Source: Lachnospiraceae bacterium (lineage in GTDB: Bacteria; Bacillota; Clostridia; Lachnospirales; Lachnospiraceae). From it: 64,000 bases of DNA. The stretch is from positions 1 through 64,000 of the forward strand of contig JAILBQ010000033.1 in assembly GCA_024680815.1 (NCBI GenBank), read 5' to 3'. Below, one piece after another: positions 29,311 through 39,280 of the stretch. Position 1 is the stretch's first letter; each line of letters begins with the position of its first letter. Under the pieces are notes generated by a model, which searched no databases, had not been told where the DNA came from, and saw nothing but the letters and a program-made list of their open reading frames with translations. The position numbers and the translations under genes were made by a program.

Positions 29311-31035
29311 ATGGACGCTTACAGAGAAGCATATGAATACTGGCTCACGGATCCTTATTTTGATGAAAAGACAAAGGAGGAGCTGCGTTTAATAGGCGAC
29401 AACGAAGACGAAATCAGGGAGCGCTTCTATAAGGATCTCGAGTTCGGCACCGGTGGGCTTCGGGGTATCATAGCGGCGGGAAGCAACCGGATGAATGTAT
29501 ATACTGTCCGCAGGGCTACCCAGGGTCTGGCCAATTATATATTGAAGGAAGGAACCCAGGATAAGGGGGTGGCCATTGCCTATGACTGCCGTTTCATGTC
29601 ACCTGAATTTGCCGATGTGGCGGCTACCTGTCTGGCGGCAAACGGAATCAAGGCCTATGTTTTTGATGCTCTCCGCCCCACTCCGGAGCTTTCCTTTGCT
29701 CTCCGGACGCTTAAATGTACGGCGGGCATCGTGGTCACCGCCAGCCATAATCCTCCGGAATACAACGGCTACAAGGTATACTGGGAGGACGGGGCCCAGG
29801 TTACTTCCCCGAGGGATATTGATATCATTTCCGAGGTTAATGCTGTTTCACGTTACAGCGACGCCAAAACCATGGATAAGGAGGAAGCCATCTCGAAGGG
29901 GCTTTATGAGGTCATCGGAAAGGAAATAGATGACAAATACATGGAAGAGCTGAAGAAGCTTATACTTCATCCCGAAGTCATTTCCGAGATGGCGGAGGAG
30001 CTTACGATTGTATATACTCCGTTCCACGGAACAGGGAATGTGCCGGTTCAGAGGATTTTAAAGGAACTGGGCTTTAAGAAGGTATACGTGGTTCCCGAGC
30101 AGGAGGAGCCGGATCCCGAGTTTACAACACTGGAATACCCGAATCCCGAGGATCCGAAGGCCTTTGCCCTCGCATTAAAGCTGGCAAAGGAAAAGAAGGC
30201 CGATATTGTCATGGCAACCGATCCTGACGCGGACAGACTGGGGATATATGCCTATGACACAAAGAGCGGGGAATATATAGGGTTTACCGGAAACATGTCC
30301 GGCATGCTGATCGGGGAGTATCAGCTTCGGGAGAGGAAGGCTCTGGGAAAGCTGCCTGATAACGGTGCTCTGATCAAGACCATAGTTACCACCAATCTGG
30401 CCGATCCCATAACCGAGGATTACGGCGTGAAGCTTATCGAGGTGCTGACCGGCTTTAAATATATCGGTGAGCAGATCAAGCTGTTTGAGGAGACGGGTTC
30501 AAATGAATATCTGTTCGGTCTGGAAGAGTCCTATGGCTGCCTGGTGGGTACACACGCCAGGGACAAGGATGCTGTCTGTGCCGTCATGTGCCTTTCCGAG
30601 GCGGCGGCCTGGGCAAGAAAGCAGGGCAGAACCCTTTGGGATGAAATGCTGAGGATTTATGATAAATACGGATACTACAAGGAGGGAATACATACCCTGA
30701 CCCTGAAAGGGATAGACGGGGCGGAGCAGATTAAGGGTATCATGGAAAAAATCCGCAACAATCCTCCGAAGAGCTTCGGAGAGCTCAAGGTTAAGGAATT
30801 CAGGGATTATGCTGCGGGAACTACTCTGAATATCGAAACCGGGGCAAAGGGAGAGACTGGACTTCCGAAATCCAACGTGCTGTACTTTGATCTGGAGAAC
30901 AATTCCTGGTGCTGTGTCCGGCCTTCCGGAACGGAGCCTAAGATTAAATTCTACATGGGGGTAAAGGGAACGAGTCTCGAGGACGCGGAAAAGAAACTGG
31001 AAGCCCTGAAGGAGGAAGTGGTCGCTCTGTCATGA
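29311..31035 (+). CDS. Phospho-sugar mutase (phosphoglucomutase/phosphomannomutase)
   Basis: VVTASHNPPEYNGYKVYW and ATDPDADRLGIYAYD both intact. Confidence 0.96.
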   Translation: MDAYREAYEYWLTDPYFDEKTKEELRLIGDNEDEIRERFYKDLEFGTGGLRGIIAAGSNRMNVYTVRRATQGLANYILKEGTQDKGVAIAYDCRFMSPEFADVAATCLAANGIKAYVFDALRPTPELSFALRTLKCTAGIVVTASHNPPEYNGYKVYWEDGAQVTSPRDIDIISEVNAVSRYSDAKTMDKEEAISKGLYEVIGKEIDDKYMEELKKLILHPEVISEMAEELTIVYTPFHGTGNVPVQRILKELGFKKVYVVPEQEEPDPEFTTLEYPNPEDPKAFALALKLAKEKKADIVMATDPDADRLGIYAYDTKSGEYIGFTGNMSGMLIGEYQLRERKALGKLPDNGALIKTIVTTNLADPITEDYGVKLIEVLTGFKYIGEQIKLFEETGSNEYLFGLEESYGCLVGTHARDKDAVCAVMCLSEAAAWARKQGRTLWDEMLRIYDKYGYYKEGIHTLTLKGIDGAEQIKGIMEKIRNNPPKSFGELKVKEFRDYAAGTTLNIETGAKGETGLPKSNVLYFDLENNSWCCVRPSGTEPKIKFYMGVKGTSLEDAEKKLEALKEEVVALS

Positions 31036-32270
31036 TTTTCCCGGGGGGAGAGGGGGAGCGTAAACTGCTGAAGGAGGTATTGGCAGGAGCGTTGCTTCTG
31101 CTTTGCCTCCTTTCCGTTGGAGCGGGGATTCGAAACGCCCTGAGATTCAGCCAGGATTTTCAATATGACGCCGCGAGAGCCCTTCTCCTGGGGATGGATC
31201 CCTACGAAATCAGTCAGACGCCGCCTTTCAGACCGGATGTGGGAGCGGATGAAAAGCTGGATTCGTTTTACGGGTACTTTTCCTCAATAGACGCGCCGCA
31301 GAAAATGGAGGCAAACCAGTTTCCGAGTCTCCTTATGGAGCTTTTTCCTCTGGCTCTTATGCCGTTCAGGCTTTCGGTGAGCCTGTGGCTGCTGTGTAAC
31401 CTTGTATTTACGGCGCTGATTCTTTTCTTTCTGCGGAAAACCTTTTTAAACGGTATTTCCCGGGAGATGTTCAGCTTTCTTTCTCTGCTGATGATTGCCG
31501 GCACACCCTGGAGAAATCAGCTTGGAGTGGGGCAGCATACTCTTTTTTCCTTCTGCTTTTTTCTTGCTGCCGTATGGTGTTCGGAGAGAGGGAAGCAGTG
31601 GGGCGCCGGAGTGCTGCTTGCATTCTCCATGTTTAAATACACACTGACACTGCCCCTGGCTTTGTATTTTGTTTTCCGCAGGCGTTTTAAGGAGCTTGCC
31701 ATTACGGCGGTAATACATTTAACCGCCACTTTCGCTGCCATGAGGTTGACGGGCAGACCGTTTTTCTATCTGCTTATTGAACCTTTAAGGGTTTCGATGG
31801 CATTAAGCGGGGAGGGGAGCCTGGATATCGGCTCGATCATAGGCGGCGGAGCCCTTTCAGTGGCACTGACGTTTCTGCTCCTCCTTATATTGCTTATTTT
31901 ATCCGTGCGGATGACCCGGAAAGATGGGGCGGAAAGGCTTTTATTTACGCTGCTTCTTCTGTGTTCTCTTGTGATGACCTATCACCGCAGCTACGATTTT
32001 TTTGTGATGACAGCGGCCTACTCCGGGATTGCGGAGCTTGAAGAAAAGTCGAGAAGCGTGAAGATGGGAAAACCGGGAAAAGTGTTTGGGGTGACGCCTT
32101 CTATGCTGTATTTTATACTGCTGGCGGTGCTGTTTTTCGGTCTGAGGCTGTTTTCGGAAAGCCCGGGAATTATGATTTTTTCCGCTGTTTTGTACTACGG
32201 TTTTCTTATATATTACACAATAAATGCACTTTTGAGAAATTCAGGGAAGGCGGAGGCCGGGAATGGATAA
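31032..32270 (+). CDS. Polytopic membrane protein, GT87-like
   Basis: Multiple TM; DPYEISQTPPFRPDVG...EANQFPSLLMELFPLALMPF pattern. Confidence 0.65.
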   Translation: MIFPGGEGERKLLKEVLAGALLLLCLLSVGAGIRNALRFSQDFQYDAARALLLGMDPYEISQTPPFRPDVGADEKLDSFYGYFSSIDAPQKMEANQFPSLLMELFPLALMPFRLSVSLWLLCNLVFTALILFFLRKTFLNGISREMFSFLSLLMIAGTPWRNQLGVGQHTLFSFCFFLAAVWCSERGKQWGAGVLLAFSMFKYTLTLPLALYFVFRRRFKELAITAVIHLTATFAAMRLTGRPFFYLLIEPLRVSMALSGEGSLDIGSIIGGGALSVALTFLLLLILLILSVRMTRKDGAERLLFTLLLLCSLVMTYHRSYDFFVMTAAYSGIAELEEKSRSVKMGKPGKVFGVTPSMLYFILLAVLFFGLRLFSESPGIMIFSAVLYYGFLIYYTINALLRNSGKAEAGNG

Positions 32271-33048
32271 GCTCTATATGATTATTCCTGCCTATAATGA
32301 AGAGGAAACCATCCGGGAGGTGATTCGCGAATGGTATCCCATGGTGGTTATGACCGGGCCGGAAAGCCGCCTTGTTGTGATCGATGACGGCAGCCAGGAT
32401 AATACCTATGGTGTTATGTGTACCGAGGCTTACGGAAAACCTCAGCTTATCGCGAAGCATAAGAAGAATTCGGGACACGGGCCAACAATTCTGCTGGGGT
32501 ATCGGTATGCTCTGAAAAAGGGAGCGGACTATATTTTTCAGACCGATTCCGACGGGCAGACCCGCGCCGAGGAATTTCCGGATTTCTGGAGGATGAGGCG
32601 CCATTATGACCTTGTGGCCGGGTATCGAAAAAAAAGACAGGACGGATTGTCACGGATTTTCGTCACAAAGGTCTTAAAAGCGGTCATAGCTCTATGCTTC
32701 CACGTTGTCGTAACGGATGCCAATACTCCTTTCCGGCTGATGGAGGCGCATAGTCTTTCTGAGGAAATCAGACTGGTTCCCAGGGATTATTTTCTCACCA
32801 ATGTTCTGCTGACGGTTCTTTATACCCGGCATGGCAGGAAAATTAAATATGTTCCGATTACGTTCCGGCCGCGACAGGGAGGAATTAATTCCATTAATAT
32901 GAAGAGGATTTTCAGGATCGGGCAAAACGCCCTTCGGGATTTCCGGGTTCTTAACCGGAGAATCGACAGAGAGGGGTCGCAAAAATCCTCACAAGTGCAA
33001 AAGTCGACCGGGGACGAAGGGAAGTGCACTGATGAGCAAAAGAGGTGA
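32263..33048 (+). CDS. Glycosyltransferase family 2 (DPM1-like)
   Basis: YMIIPAYNEEETIREVIREWYP...VIDDGSQDNTY...FQTDSDGQT. Confidence 0.92.
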   Translation: MDKLYMIIPAYNEEETIREVIREWYPMVVMTGPESRLVVIDDGSQDNTYGVMCTEAYGKPQLIAKHKKNSGHGPTILLGYRYALKKGADYIFQTDSDGQTRAEEFPDFWRMRRHYDLVAGYRKKRQDGLSRIFVTKVLKAVIALCFHVVVTDANTPFRLMEAHSLSEEIRLVPRDYFLTNVLLTVLYTRHGRKIKYVPITFRPRQGGINSINMKRIFRIGQNALRDFRVLNRRIDREGSQKSSQVQKSTGDEGKCTDEQKR

Positions 33049-33532
33049 CACGGAGCCGAAAAACCGGTCGCTGATAGAACAGATATTGAAATTCGGCGTG
33101 GTAGGAGGCCTTTCGTTTCTTATAGATTTTGGCGTTTATACGCTGATTATCCTCATTTTCAGCGGAGGCGAGGAACCCAAAAAGATCGTGGTGGCCATAG
33201 CCGCGTTTTTCGGTTTTGTAATTTCGCTGATCTTTAATTATGTGACAAGCATGAAATTTGTCTTTGTCCATGATGAAGCCATGGATCGAAGAAAGGAATT
33301 TCTGATATTCGCGATCCTGAGCATAATAGGTCTTGCCCTGAATGAGGTTCTGATCCTCGGAGTGCTGGCGGTATACGATCATGCCGCAGTTCTGCAGCAG
33401 GGAATCCTGTGGCGTTATAAGGAATGGATCGGGAAAATGTTCGCGACTGGGATCGTGATGGTATACAATTTTATCACGCGAAAAATATTCATTGAGAAAA
33501 AGGATTCTACCCGTCAGAAAGGAAAAACATGA
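33032..33532 (+). CDS. GtrA-like family membrane protein
   Basis: FGVVGGLSFLIDFGVYTLIILIF; four TM; next to GT2. Confidence 0.88.
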   Translation: MSKRGDTEPKNRSLIEQILKFGVVGGLSFLIDFGVYTLIILIFSGGEEPKKIVVAIAAFFGFVISLIFNYVTSMKFVFVHDEAMDRRKEFLIFAILSIIGLALNEVLILGVLAVYDHAAVLQQGILWRYKEWIGKMFATGIVMVYNFITRKIFIEKKDSTRQKGKT

Positions 33533-34311
33533 AAGACAGGATTCTTCTCTTTATTCCGGCTTATAACTGCGAAAAACAGATTGTACGTGTTCTTTCCTCT
33601 CTTTCCGAGGATGTTCTGAAATATTTTAAAGAGGTTATCGTTGTGAATAACCGGAGTACCGACGGAACGGAGGAGGCGGCCGTAACTTTTGCGGCAGAAC
33701 ATGCGTCTTTACCGTTAAGAGTACTTCGTAATCACTCAAACTACGGTTTGGGCGGGTCGCACAAGGTGGCTTTTTCCTATGCAGCGGAAAACGGCTTTGA
33801 TTATGTGGTGGTGCTTCACGGGGATGCACAGGGAAATATACGGGACTTTCTGCCTATGCTCAGACGAGGTATATACCGGCGTTATGACTGTGTACTGGGA
33901 GCAAGATTTATGCGGGGCTCCAGACTCAGGGGCTATTCGCTCATCCGGACCGCGGGAAACGTTGTTTATGATTTTCTTTTCGCGTTTGTTACAGGCCGCC
34001 GGATATTTGATCTCGGGAGCGGGTTAAACATGTATTCGGTCAGTATGCTCAGGGATCGTTTTTATGAAAAATTCCCGGACGGTCTGACCTTTAATTACTG
34101 TATGGTAATGGCTCTTTCCTACTATGATCAGAAGGCACGCTTTTATCCCATTTCCTGGACGGAGACGGATCAGGTTTCCAATGTGAAGATGGGACGTCAG
34201 GCTCTTAATGTTCTGAAAATGCTGTTTGATTTCTGGCATAATCCCGCCAGTCTTGAAGGAGACTATAGAGAAGAACCGGTGGAGGAATACGGCGCGGAGC
34301 CGGTAAACTGA
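33529..34311 (+). CDS. Glycosyltransferase family 2
   Basis: LFIPAYNCEKQIVRVLSSL...VVNNRSTDGTEEAA. Confidence 0.9.
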   Translation: MKDRILLFIPAYNCEKQIVRVLSSLSEDVLKYFKEVIVVNNRSTDGTEEAAVTFAAEHASLPLRVLRNHSNYGLGGSHKVAFSYAAENGFDYVVVLHGDAQGNIRDFLPMLRRGIYRRYDCVLGARFMRGSRLRGYSLIRTAGNVVYDFLFAFVTGRRIFDLGSGLNMYSVSMLRDRFYEKFPDGLTFNYCMVMALSYYDQKARFYPISWTETDQVSNVKMGRQALNVLKMLFDFWHNPASLEGDYREEPVEEYGAEPVN

Positions 34312-34313
34312 AG

Positions 34314-35099
34314 ATGAACGGATATCTGATTGTCTTTTTTGTCATATTTCTCATATTGGCCCATCTTTTTAAAATGGCACGGCTTTATCTTGTTCTGATG
34401 GAGCAGGATATTTCTTTCTTTTCCTTTGTCTTTCTATATGTAAGGACAACTCTTGCCAATCTGGTGATTCCCTTTAAGATCGGAGAGCTGTACAGGATCG
34501 GGGCGGTCTACCATGTGACCGGCTCGCCGGAGATAGGCATTTTAAGCATTCTGACAGACAGGTTTTTTGATACCGCCGCGCTTCTTTGCATAATTCTGCC
34601 CTTTGAACTTTTTTTTACCGGGGGAGTGAATCCGGTGCCGGCCGTTTTGTTTCTGGGCCTTTTCCTTATCTTTCTTTCCTACCTGGCTTTTGCGCCTTCC
34701 TATGCCTGGCTGAACAGATATCTTATAATCAACAAACGTTCGGAACGGTCCCTCAGACTGCTTAAGTGGCTGGACGTTCTTCATGAATGGTACGGTTATG
34801 TCCGAACTCTCCTTATCGGACGAAGTGCACTGATTACCATTGCCAGTCTTTCAGGCTGGGTTTTTGAAATTCTGGCGCTTAAGTTTTTTGCGGGAAGTAC
34901 CGGTATTTCCTTTACAATCAGGGATTTCAACGACTATATAAACTCTATTTTTCTTTCGGGAAACAGCCGGATTTCACGTCCGTACAACATAGTTGTTACG
35001 GCGGTTTTTGTTTTCCTGACACTGGTATTTGCGGCGTTATGGCTTCGAAGGCGTTTCGTGGGGCAGGGAGAGATCAGACTTAAGGAGGGCCGGGGATGA
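34314..35099 (+). CDS. Flippase-like (LPG_synthase_TM-like) integral membrane protein
   Basis: TLANLVIPFKIGELYRIGAVYHVTGSPEIGILSILTDRFFD and hydrophobic helices. Confidence 0.6.
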   Translation: MNGYLIVFFVIFLILAHLFKMARLYLVLMEQDISFFSFVFLYVRTTLANLVIPFKIGELYRIGAVYHVTGSPEIGILSILTDRFFDTAALLCIILPFELFFTGGVNPVPAVLFLGLFLIFLSYLAFAPSYAWLNRYLIINKRSERSLRLLKWLDVLHEWYGYVRTLLIGRSALITIASLSGWVFEILALKFFAGSTGISFTIRDFNDYINSIFLSGNSRISRPYNIVVTAVFVFLTLVFAALWLRRRFVGQGEIRLKEGRG

Positions 35100-36538
35100 A
35101 GCAGGTCTTTGTGGTTTTTGATGACAGACCTGAACCTCCGGCGCAGATCCGGCAGATCATTGGCTCCAAATCCTTTGGAAACGTGATCTTAAGACGTCGT
35201 ACACTAAGGGAGAGGCTTAAGGTTCAATCCGGAGAAGCAGGCTTCATTCTGTTTGAAAGAGATACGGAAAAAGTGTTTTCGTCTCTTACGGACGGGGCCG
35301 CGGTTATTCACCTTTTTTCCTCGGCTGCCGTTGCGGACGAGAGAGAGTACCGGGTGATTCTCCAAAAGGCTGCTTATGCGGAGGAGACATATCAGCTTTG
35401 TGCGGCAAGGAGCTCCGGCGGGAGCTGTCCCTGCGGGGCTGTGTTTCGGAATAAAAAGGAATGGAAACGCGCTCTGGAAGAGGAGCCCGGGCCGGAGGGC
35501 CTTAAGGAGAGGTTCGGGAAATATCCCGGAATCCGCTCTGACGCGTTTTTCGACCTTACGGATATACAGAGTTTTTTAAGCTTTTTAACCAGCGGTTTTG
35601 AGGCCCGTTTCTTTAACCGGCTTGACGGTGACGAATTCACCGTTACAAAACGCTCGGAAAACCGGGAAAAGATCCGTGCGGAGTATGAATTTTACCGGCT
35701 TCTGCCGGACTCGATGAAGCCCTGGTTTGTTATGCCCTATGATTATTCGGAGGATGATAAGGGAGCTTCATATACCATGGAAAGAATGCACATGACGGAT
35801 CTGGCTGTTCGTTTTGTGCACGGAGCCATCGGAAAGGATGAATTTGAACGGATCCTTTCTTTGCTGTTCCGGTTTATTTCCGGGCGTTCTGCAAAGATAA
35901 GTACCGGGGAAGAGGCCGAAGCTTTAAGAAAACGGCTTTATATCGACAAGGTAAAAGAACGTATTAAAGTATTTCTGTCGATACCGGAGGCGAAGGCTAT
36001 AGAAGCGGCAGTTGCGGCCATGAGTCCGTATGCCTCTCTTCAGGCGATAGAAAACGAATATGAGGAGCTTTATGAAACGTTAAGAGCCGGGAAACCGGAA
36101 AAAAATATTCTGGTTATAGGGCACGGAGATCTTTGTTTTTCCAACATTCTTTATCAGCCGGATGCGGACTTTATAAGATTTATTGACCCGAGGGGCGGTC
36201 TTAAGGAGGAGGATATCTGGACGGATCCCTATTACGACGTGGCCAAGCTTTCCCATTCCGCCTGCGGCGGTTATGATCTTATAAACAGCGCCCAGTATCA
36301 GATTGTGGTGGATTCGAAGCTGAACATGGCTCTTAAACCGGATATGGATACAGGTGAATATGCGCATCTTTTCAGGAAATATGCACAGGAGGCAGGGTTT
36401 CGTTTTGAGCTTGTGCGCCTGTTTGAGTGTTCGCTCTTTCTCTCCATGCTGCCGCTGCATATAGACAGGCCCCAGAAGGTACTGGCCTTTATTCTGAACG
36501 CGGCTTCGATTCTGAAGGAACTAAAGGAGAACGGATGA
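35096..36538 (+). CDS. APH-like small-molecule kinase family protein
   Basis: VIGHGDLCFSNILY...IRFIDPRGG matches HGDLxxxN plus DFG-like Asp. Confidence 0.75.
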   Translation: MKQVFVVFDDRPEPPAQIRQIIGSKSFGNVILRRRTLRERLKVQSGEAGFILFERDTEKVFSSLTDGAAVIHLFSSAAVADEREYRVILQKAAYAEETYQLCAARSSGGSCPCGAVFRNKKEWKRALEEEPGPEGLKERFGKYPGIRSDAFFDLTDIQSFLSFLTSGFEARFFNRLDGDEFTVTKRSENREKIRAEYEFYRLLPDSMKPWFVMPYDYSEDDKGASYTMERMHMTDLAVRFVHGAIGKDEFERILSLLFRFISGRSAKISTGEEAEALRKRLYIDKVKERIKVFLSIPEAKAIEAAVAAMSPYASLQAIENEYEELYETLRAGKPEKNILVIGHGDLCFSNILYQPDADFIRFIDPRGGLKEEDIWTDPYYDVAKLSHSACGGYDLINSAQYQIVVDSKLNMALKPDMDTGEYAHLFRKYAQEAGFRFELVRLFECSLFLSMLPLHIDRPQKVLAFILNAASILKELKENG

Positions 36539-36945
36539 AATACCGGGATTACAGCTTTATATTTGACGTTGACGGTACGCTCTGCCCGCTGAAACGGGAG
36601 GATGAGCGCTACGAGGATCTCGTGCCGTACGGGGAAATGGTGGAAAAGATACGGGAATACAAGGCTCAGGGCGCAAGAATAGTGATACTCACCTCCCGCA
36701 ACATGCGTTCGTACCAGAACAATATAGGGCTTATCAATGCCAATACCGCGAAGGTGCTTTTAGCCTGGCTGGATAAGTGGGAGATTCCCTATGATGAGAT
36801 TATCTACGGAAAGCCCTGGGCGGGGGAACACGGGTTTTATGTGGATGACCGGACCGTACGGCCGGAGGAGTTTTTAACACGCACCACGGAAGAGCTTGAA
36901 GAACTGTGCGCGCGTGACAGGTGTTCCCGGGAGGCCGGAGAATGA
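36535..36945 (+). CDS. HAD superfamily protein (capsule-type)
   Basis: FIFDVDGTLCPLKREDERYEDLVPYGEMVEKIREYKAQGARIVILTSRN...GKPWAGEHGFYVDDR. Confidence 0.85.
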   Translation: MKYRDYSFIFDVDGTLCPLKREDERYEDLVPYGEMVEKIREYKAQGARIVILTSRNMRSYQNNIGLINANTAKVLLAWLDKWEIPYDEIIYGKPWAGEHGFYVDDRTVRPEEFLTRTTEELEELCARDRCSREAGE

Positions 36946-38318
36946 GAAGGGTTTTCGGCTATATAGAGAAATATCTGGGGTTTTACAGGCGAAACGGGCT
37001 TAAACGCTCCCTGGCACGGGGGGCGGAGGAGATTTCGGCACGAAGGTCGGATATGATTTATAACGAGCTCGTTCACAGAACCCGAAGCGCAAGGTTTTCC
37101 GGCAGGACGAAACAAAGCACTCAGAGAGATGCTGTAAAACGCAGTGCCCTTATAACCGGAGCCAGAAAATACAGCGTTATTGTTCCGGCGTATGAGACCA
37201 ATCCGGATTATTTGAGCAGAATGATAGTGTCTGTTCTGCATCAGACCTGGGGCAATATTGAGCTTATTATAGTTGACGGAAGCGTTAGCAATACCGTTTG
37301 TGAGACGGTGGAAGCGTTCAGGGATCCTCGGATCCGGTACCTGAGGCTCAGCGAGAATCTCGGTATTTCGGGAAATACCAACATTGCGCTGTCGAAGGCT
37401 TCGGGAGAGTACGTACTCTTTGTTGATCATGACGATTTTATTGAGCACAATGCGGTGGAGGAAATCGAAAAGGCAGTACGGGACGGAGCTGAGCTTGTTT
37501 ATACCGATGAGGACAAATATGACGGGGCAAGGGACCGCTTTTTCTGCCCTAACAGGAAACCCGGATATAATAAGGATCTTCTGCTCTCCAATAACTATAT
37601 CTGTCATCTGACAGCGGTCAGAACCTCACTCGCACGCCGGGTGGGGGGCTTTCGAAGCGAATTTGACGGCGCTCAGGACTATGATTTTATTTTACGCTGT
37701 ACGGAGGAGATTGGACAAACAAAAATCAGGCATGTTCCCAGGGTACTTTATCACTGGAGGGTTCATCCTTCTTCCACTGCGGGTAATCCTTCCAGCAAAC
37801 GCTATGCCTATGAAAGCGGGAAGCGGGTGCTGGAGAGCTATCTTGAACGCCGGTCAATTAAAGGGGAGGTGAAGCACACGGGTCACCTCGGCTTTTACAG
37901 GATCGAATATGCTCCGAAGGATGTGCCTGAGGGATATGTGCTTTTCCTCGATTCCCGCCTGATTCCTCTTACGGAGCACTATGAGAAGAGGATGGCTTCC
38001 TATCTTGCGAGAGAGGATATCGGCGCGGTGGGTGCAAGGATCATCGACCGGACGGGCCGGATTGTCTCCAACGGATATACAGGGGATATGAACGGAAAAA
38101 TCCGGGGAAAATACTGCGGAATGAACCGCTGTTTTTCCGGCTACATGCACAGGGCGGATATGCAGCAGGATATTGAGGCGGTTTCAAACAGGGCCTGCCT
38201 TGTGCGCGCGGAGCTGGCGGATTGCTACCAGAAAAATTCCTGGCGGATGTTTGAGGAAATCCGCGCAAAGGGCTACCTTGTGCTTGTAGATCCCGAAATA
38301 GTATTTAAAAAGACATGA
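36942..38318 (+). CDS. Glycosyltransferase family 2
   Basis: YSVIVPAYETNPDYLSRMIVSVLHQTW...LFVDHDDFIE; ATGA overlap with upstream gene. Confidence 0.92.
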   Translation: MRRVFGYIEKYLGFYRRNGLKRSLARGAEEISARRSDMIYNELVHRTRSARFSGRTKQSTQRDAVKRSALITGARKYSVIVPAYETNPDYLSRMIVSVLHQTWGNIELIIVDGSVSNTVCETVEAFRDPRIRYLRLSENLGISGNTNIALSKASGEYVLFVDHDDFIEHNAVEEIEKAVRDGAELVYTDEDKYDGARDRFFCPNRKPGYNKDLLLSNNYICHLTAVRTSLARRVGGFRSEFDGAQDYDFILRCTEEIGQTKIRHVPRVLYHWRVHPSSTAGNPSSKRYAYESGKRVLESYLERRSIKGEVKHTGHLGFYRIEYAPKDVPEGYVLFLDSRLIPLTEHYEKRMASYLAREDIGAVGARIIDRTGRIVSNGYTGDMNGKIRGKYCGMNRCFSGYMHRADMQQDIEAVSNRACLVRAELADCYQKNSWRMFEEIRAKGYLVLVDPEIVFKKT

Positions 38319-39280
38319 ACGAAGTTACGGTTATTATTCCGAATTACAAAGGTGTTGCCTGTATAGCTGCCTGTCTTGATTCCCTTAAGAAACAGGATTT
38401 CAGGGGATTCGACATTATTGTGGTGGACAACTGTTCCGCTGACGGCAGCGCCGAAACGGTGGAGCGGGACTATCCTGAGGCGCAGCTTGTCAGGCTCTCC
38501 GAGAATTTCGGTTTTTCCAGGGCGGTGAATGAGGGGCTGAAGCGTTCTGACAGTCCCTATGTTCTGCTGCTCAATAACGATACCGTGGCAGATGAGGCCT
38601 TTGTGGGAAATCTGTACCGGGCCATACAGGCGGACGAATCCGTTTTCAGCGTGGCCGCAAAGATGCTGATGATGAAGAAGCCCGACAGAATTGACGGCGC
38701 CGGGGATTTTTACTGTGCTCTGGGCTGGGCCTACGCCAGCGGAAAGGGAAAAAAGAGCGGCAGCCGCTCCAGGGTCAGGGATGTCTTTGCCGCCTGCGGC
38801 GGTGCGGCTATTTACCGCAGAAAAATCCTTGATGAGATAGGCTGGTTTGATGAATTCCATTTTGCATATCTTGAGGATGTGGATATCGGATACCGGGCCA
38901 GAATCATGGGATACCGTAACGTATATGAACCCTCTGCGGTTGTATACCATCTGGGAAGCGGGGTGACAGGCTCCAGGTACAACAGCTTCAAGGTGCGTAT
39001 TTCCGCCAGGAACAATATGTATATTATAATGAAAAACATGCCGACCCTTCAGATTATCCTTAATTTCCCCTTCCTTCTTGCGGGGTTCGGTGTGAAGGCT
39101 TTGTTTTTCATTTTCGCAGGCTACGGCAGGGAGTATCTGTCCGGAATCAAACGGGGATATCTGCTTTGCCGTGAAAGCAAAAAGTATCCGTATTCTTCGA
39201 GTAATTTCAAAAACTACGCGCGGATACAGCTGGAGCTTTATATCAATACTTTCAGAAGGATTTTGGAGTTTATTGTATGA
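38315..39280 (+). CDS. Glycosyltransferase family 2 (rhamnosyltransferase-like)
   Basis: VTVIIPNYKGVACIAACLDSLKKQDF...LLLNNDTVAD...FAYLEDVDIGYRAR. Confidence 0.92.
   Translation: MNEVTVIIPNYKGVACIAACLDSLKKQDFRGFDIIVVDNCSADGSAETVERDYPEAQLVRLSENFGFSRAVNEGLKRSDSPYVLLLNNDTVADEAFVGNLYRAIQADESVFSVAAKMLMMKKPDRIDGAGDFYCALGWAYASGKGKKSGSRSRVRDVFAACGGAAIYRRKILDEIGWFDEFHFAYLEDVDIGYRARIMGYRNVYEPSAVVYHLGSGVTGSRYNSFKVRISARNNMYIIMKNMPTLQIILNFPFLLAGFGVKALFFIFAGYGREYLSGIKRGYLLCRESKKYPYSSSNFKNYARIQLELYINTFRRILEFIV

Noticed and set aside
29311-31035. Second degenerate mutase
   Set aside because: Catalytic TASHNP and DPDADR motifs are intact; ordinary phospho-sugar mutase
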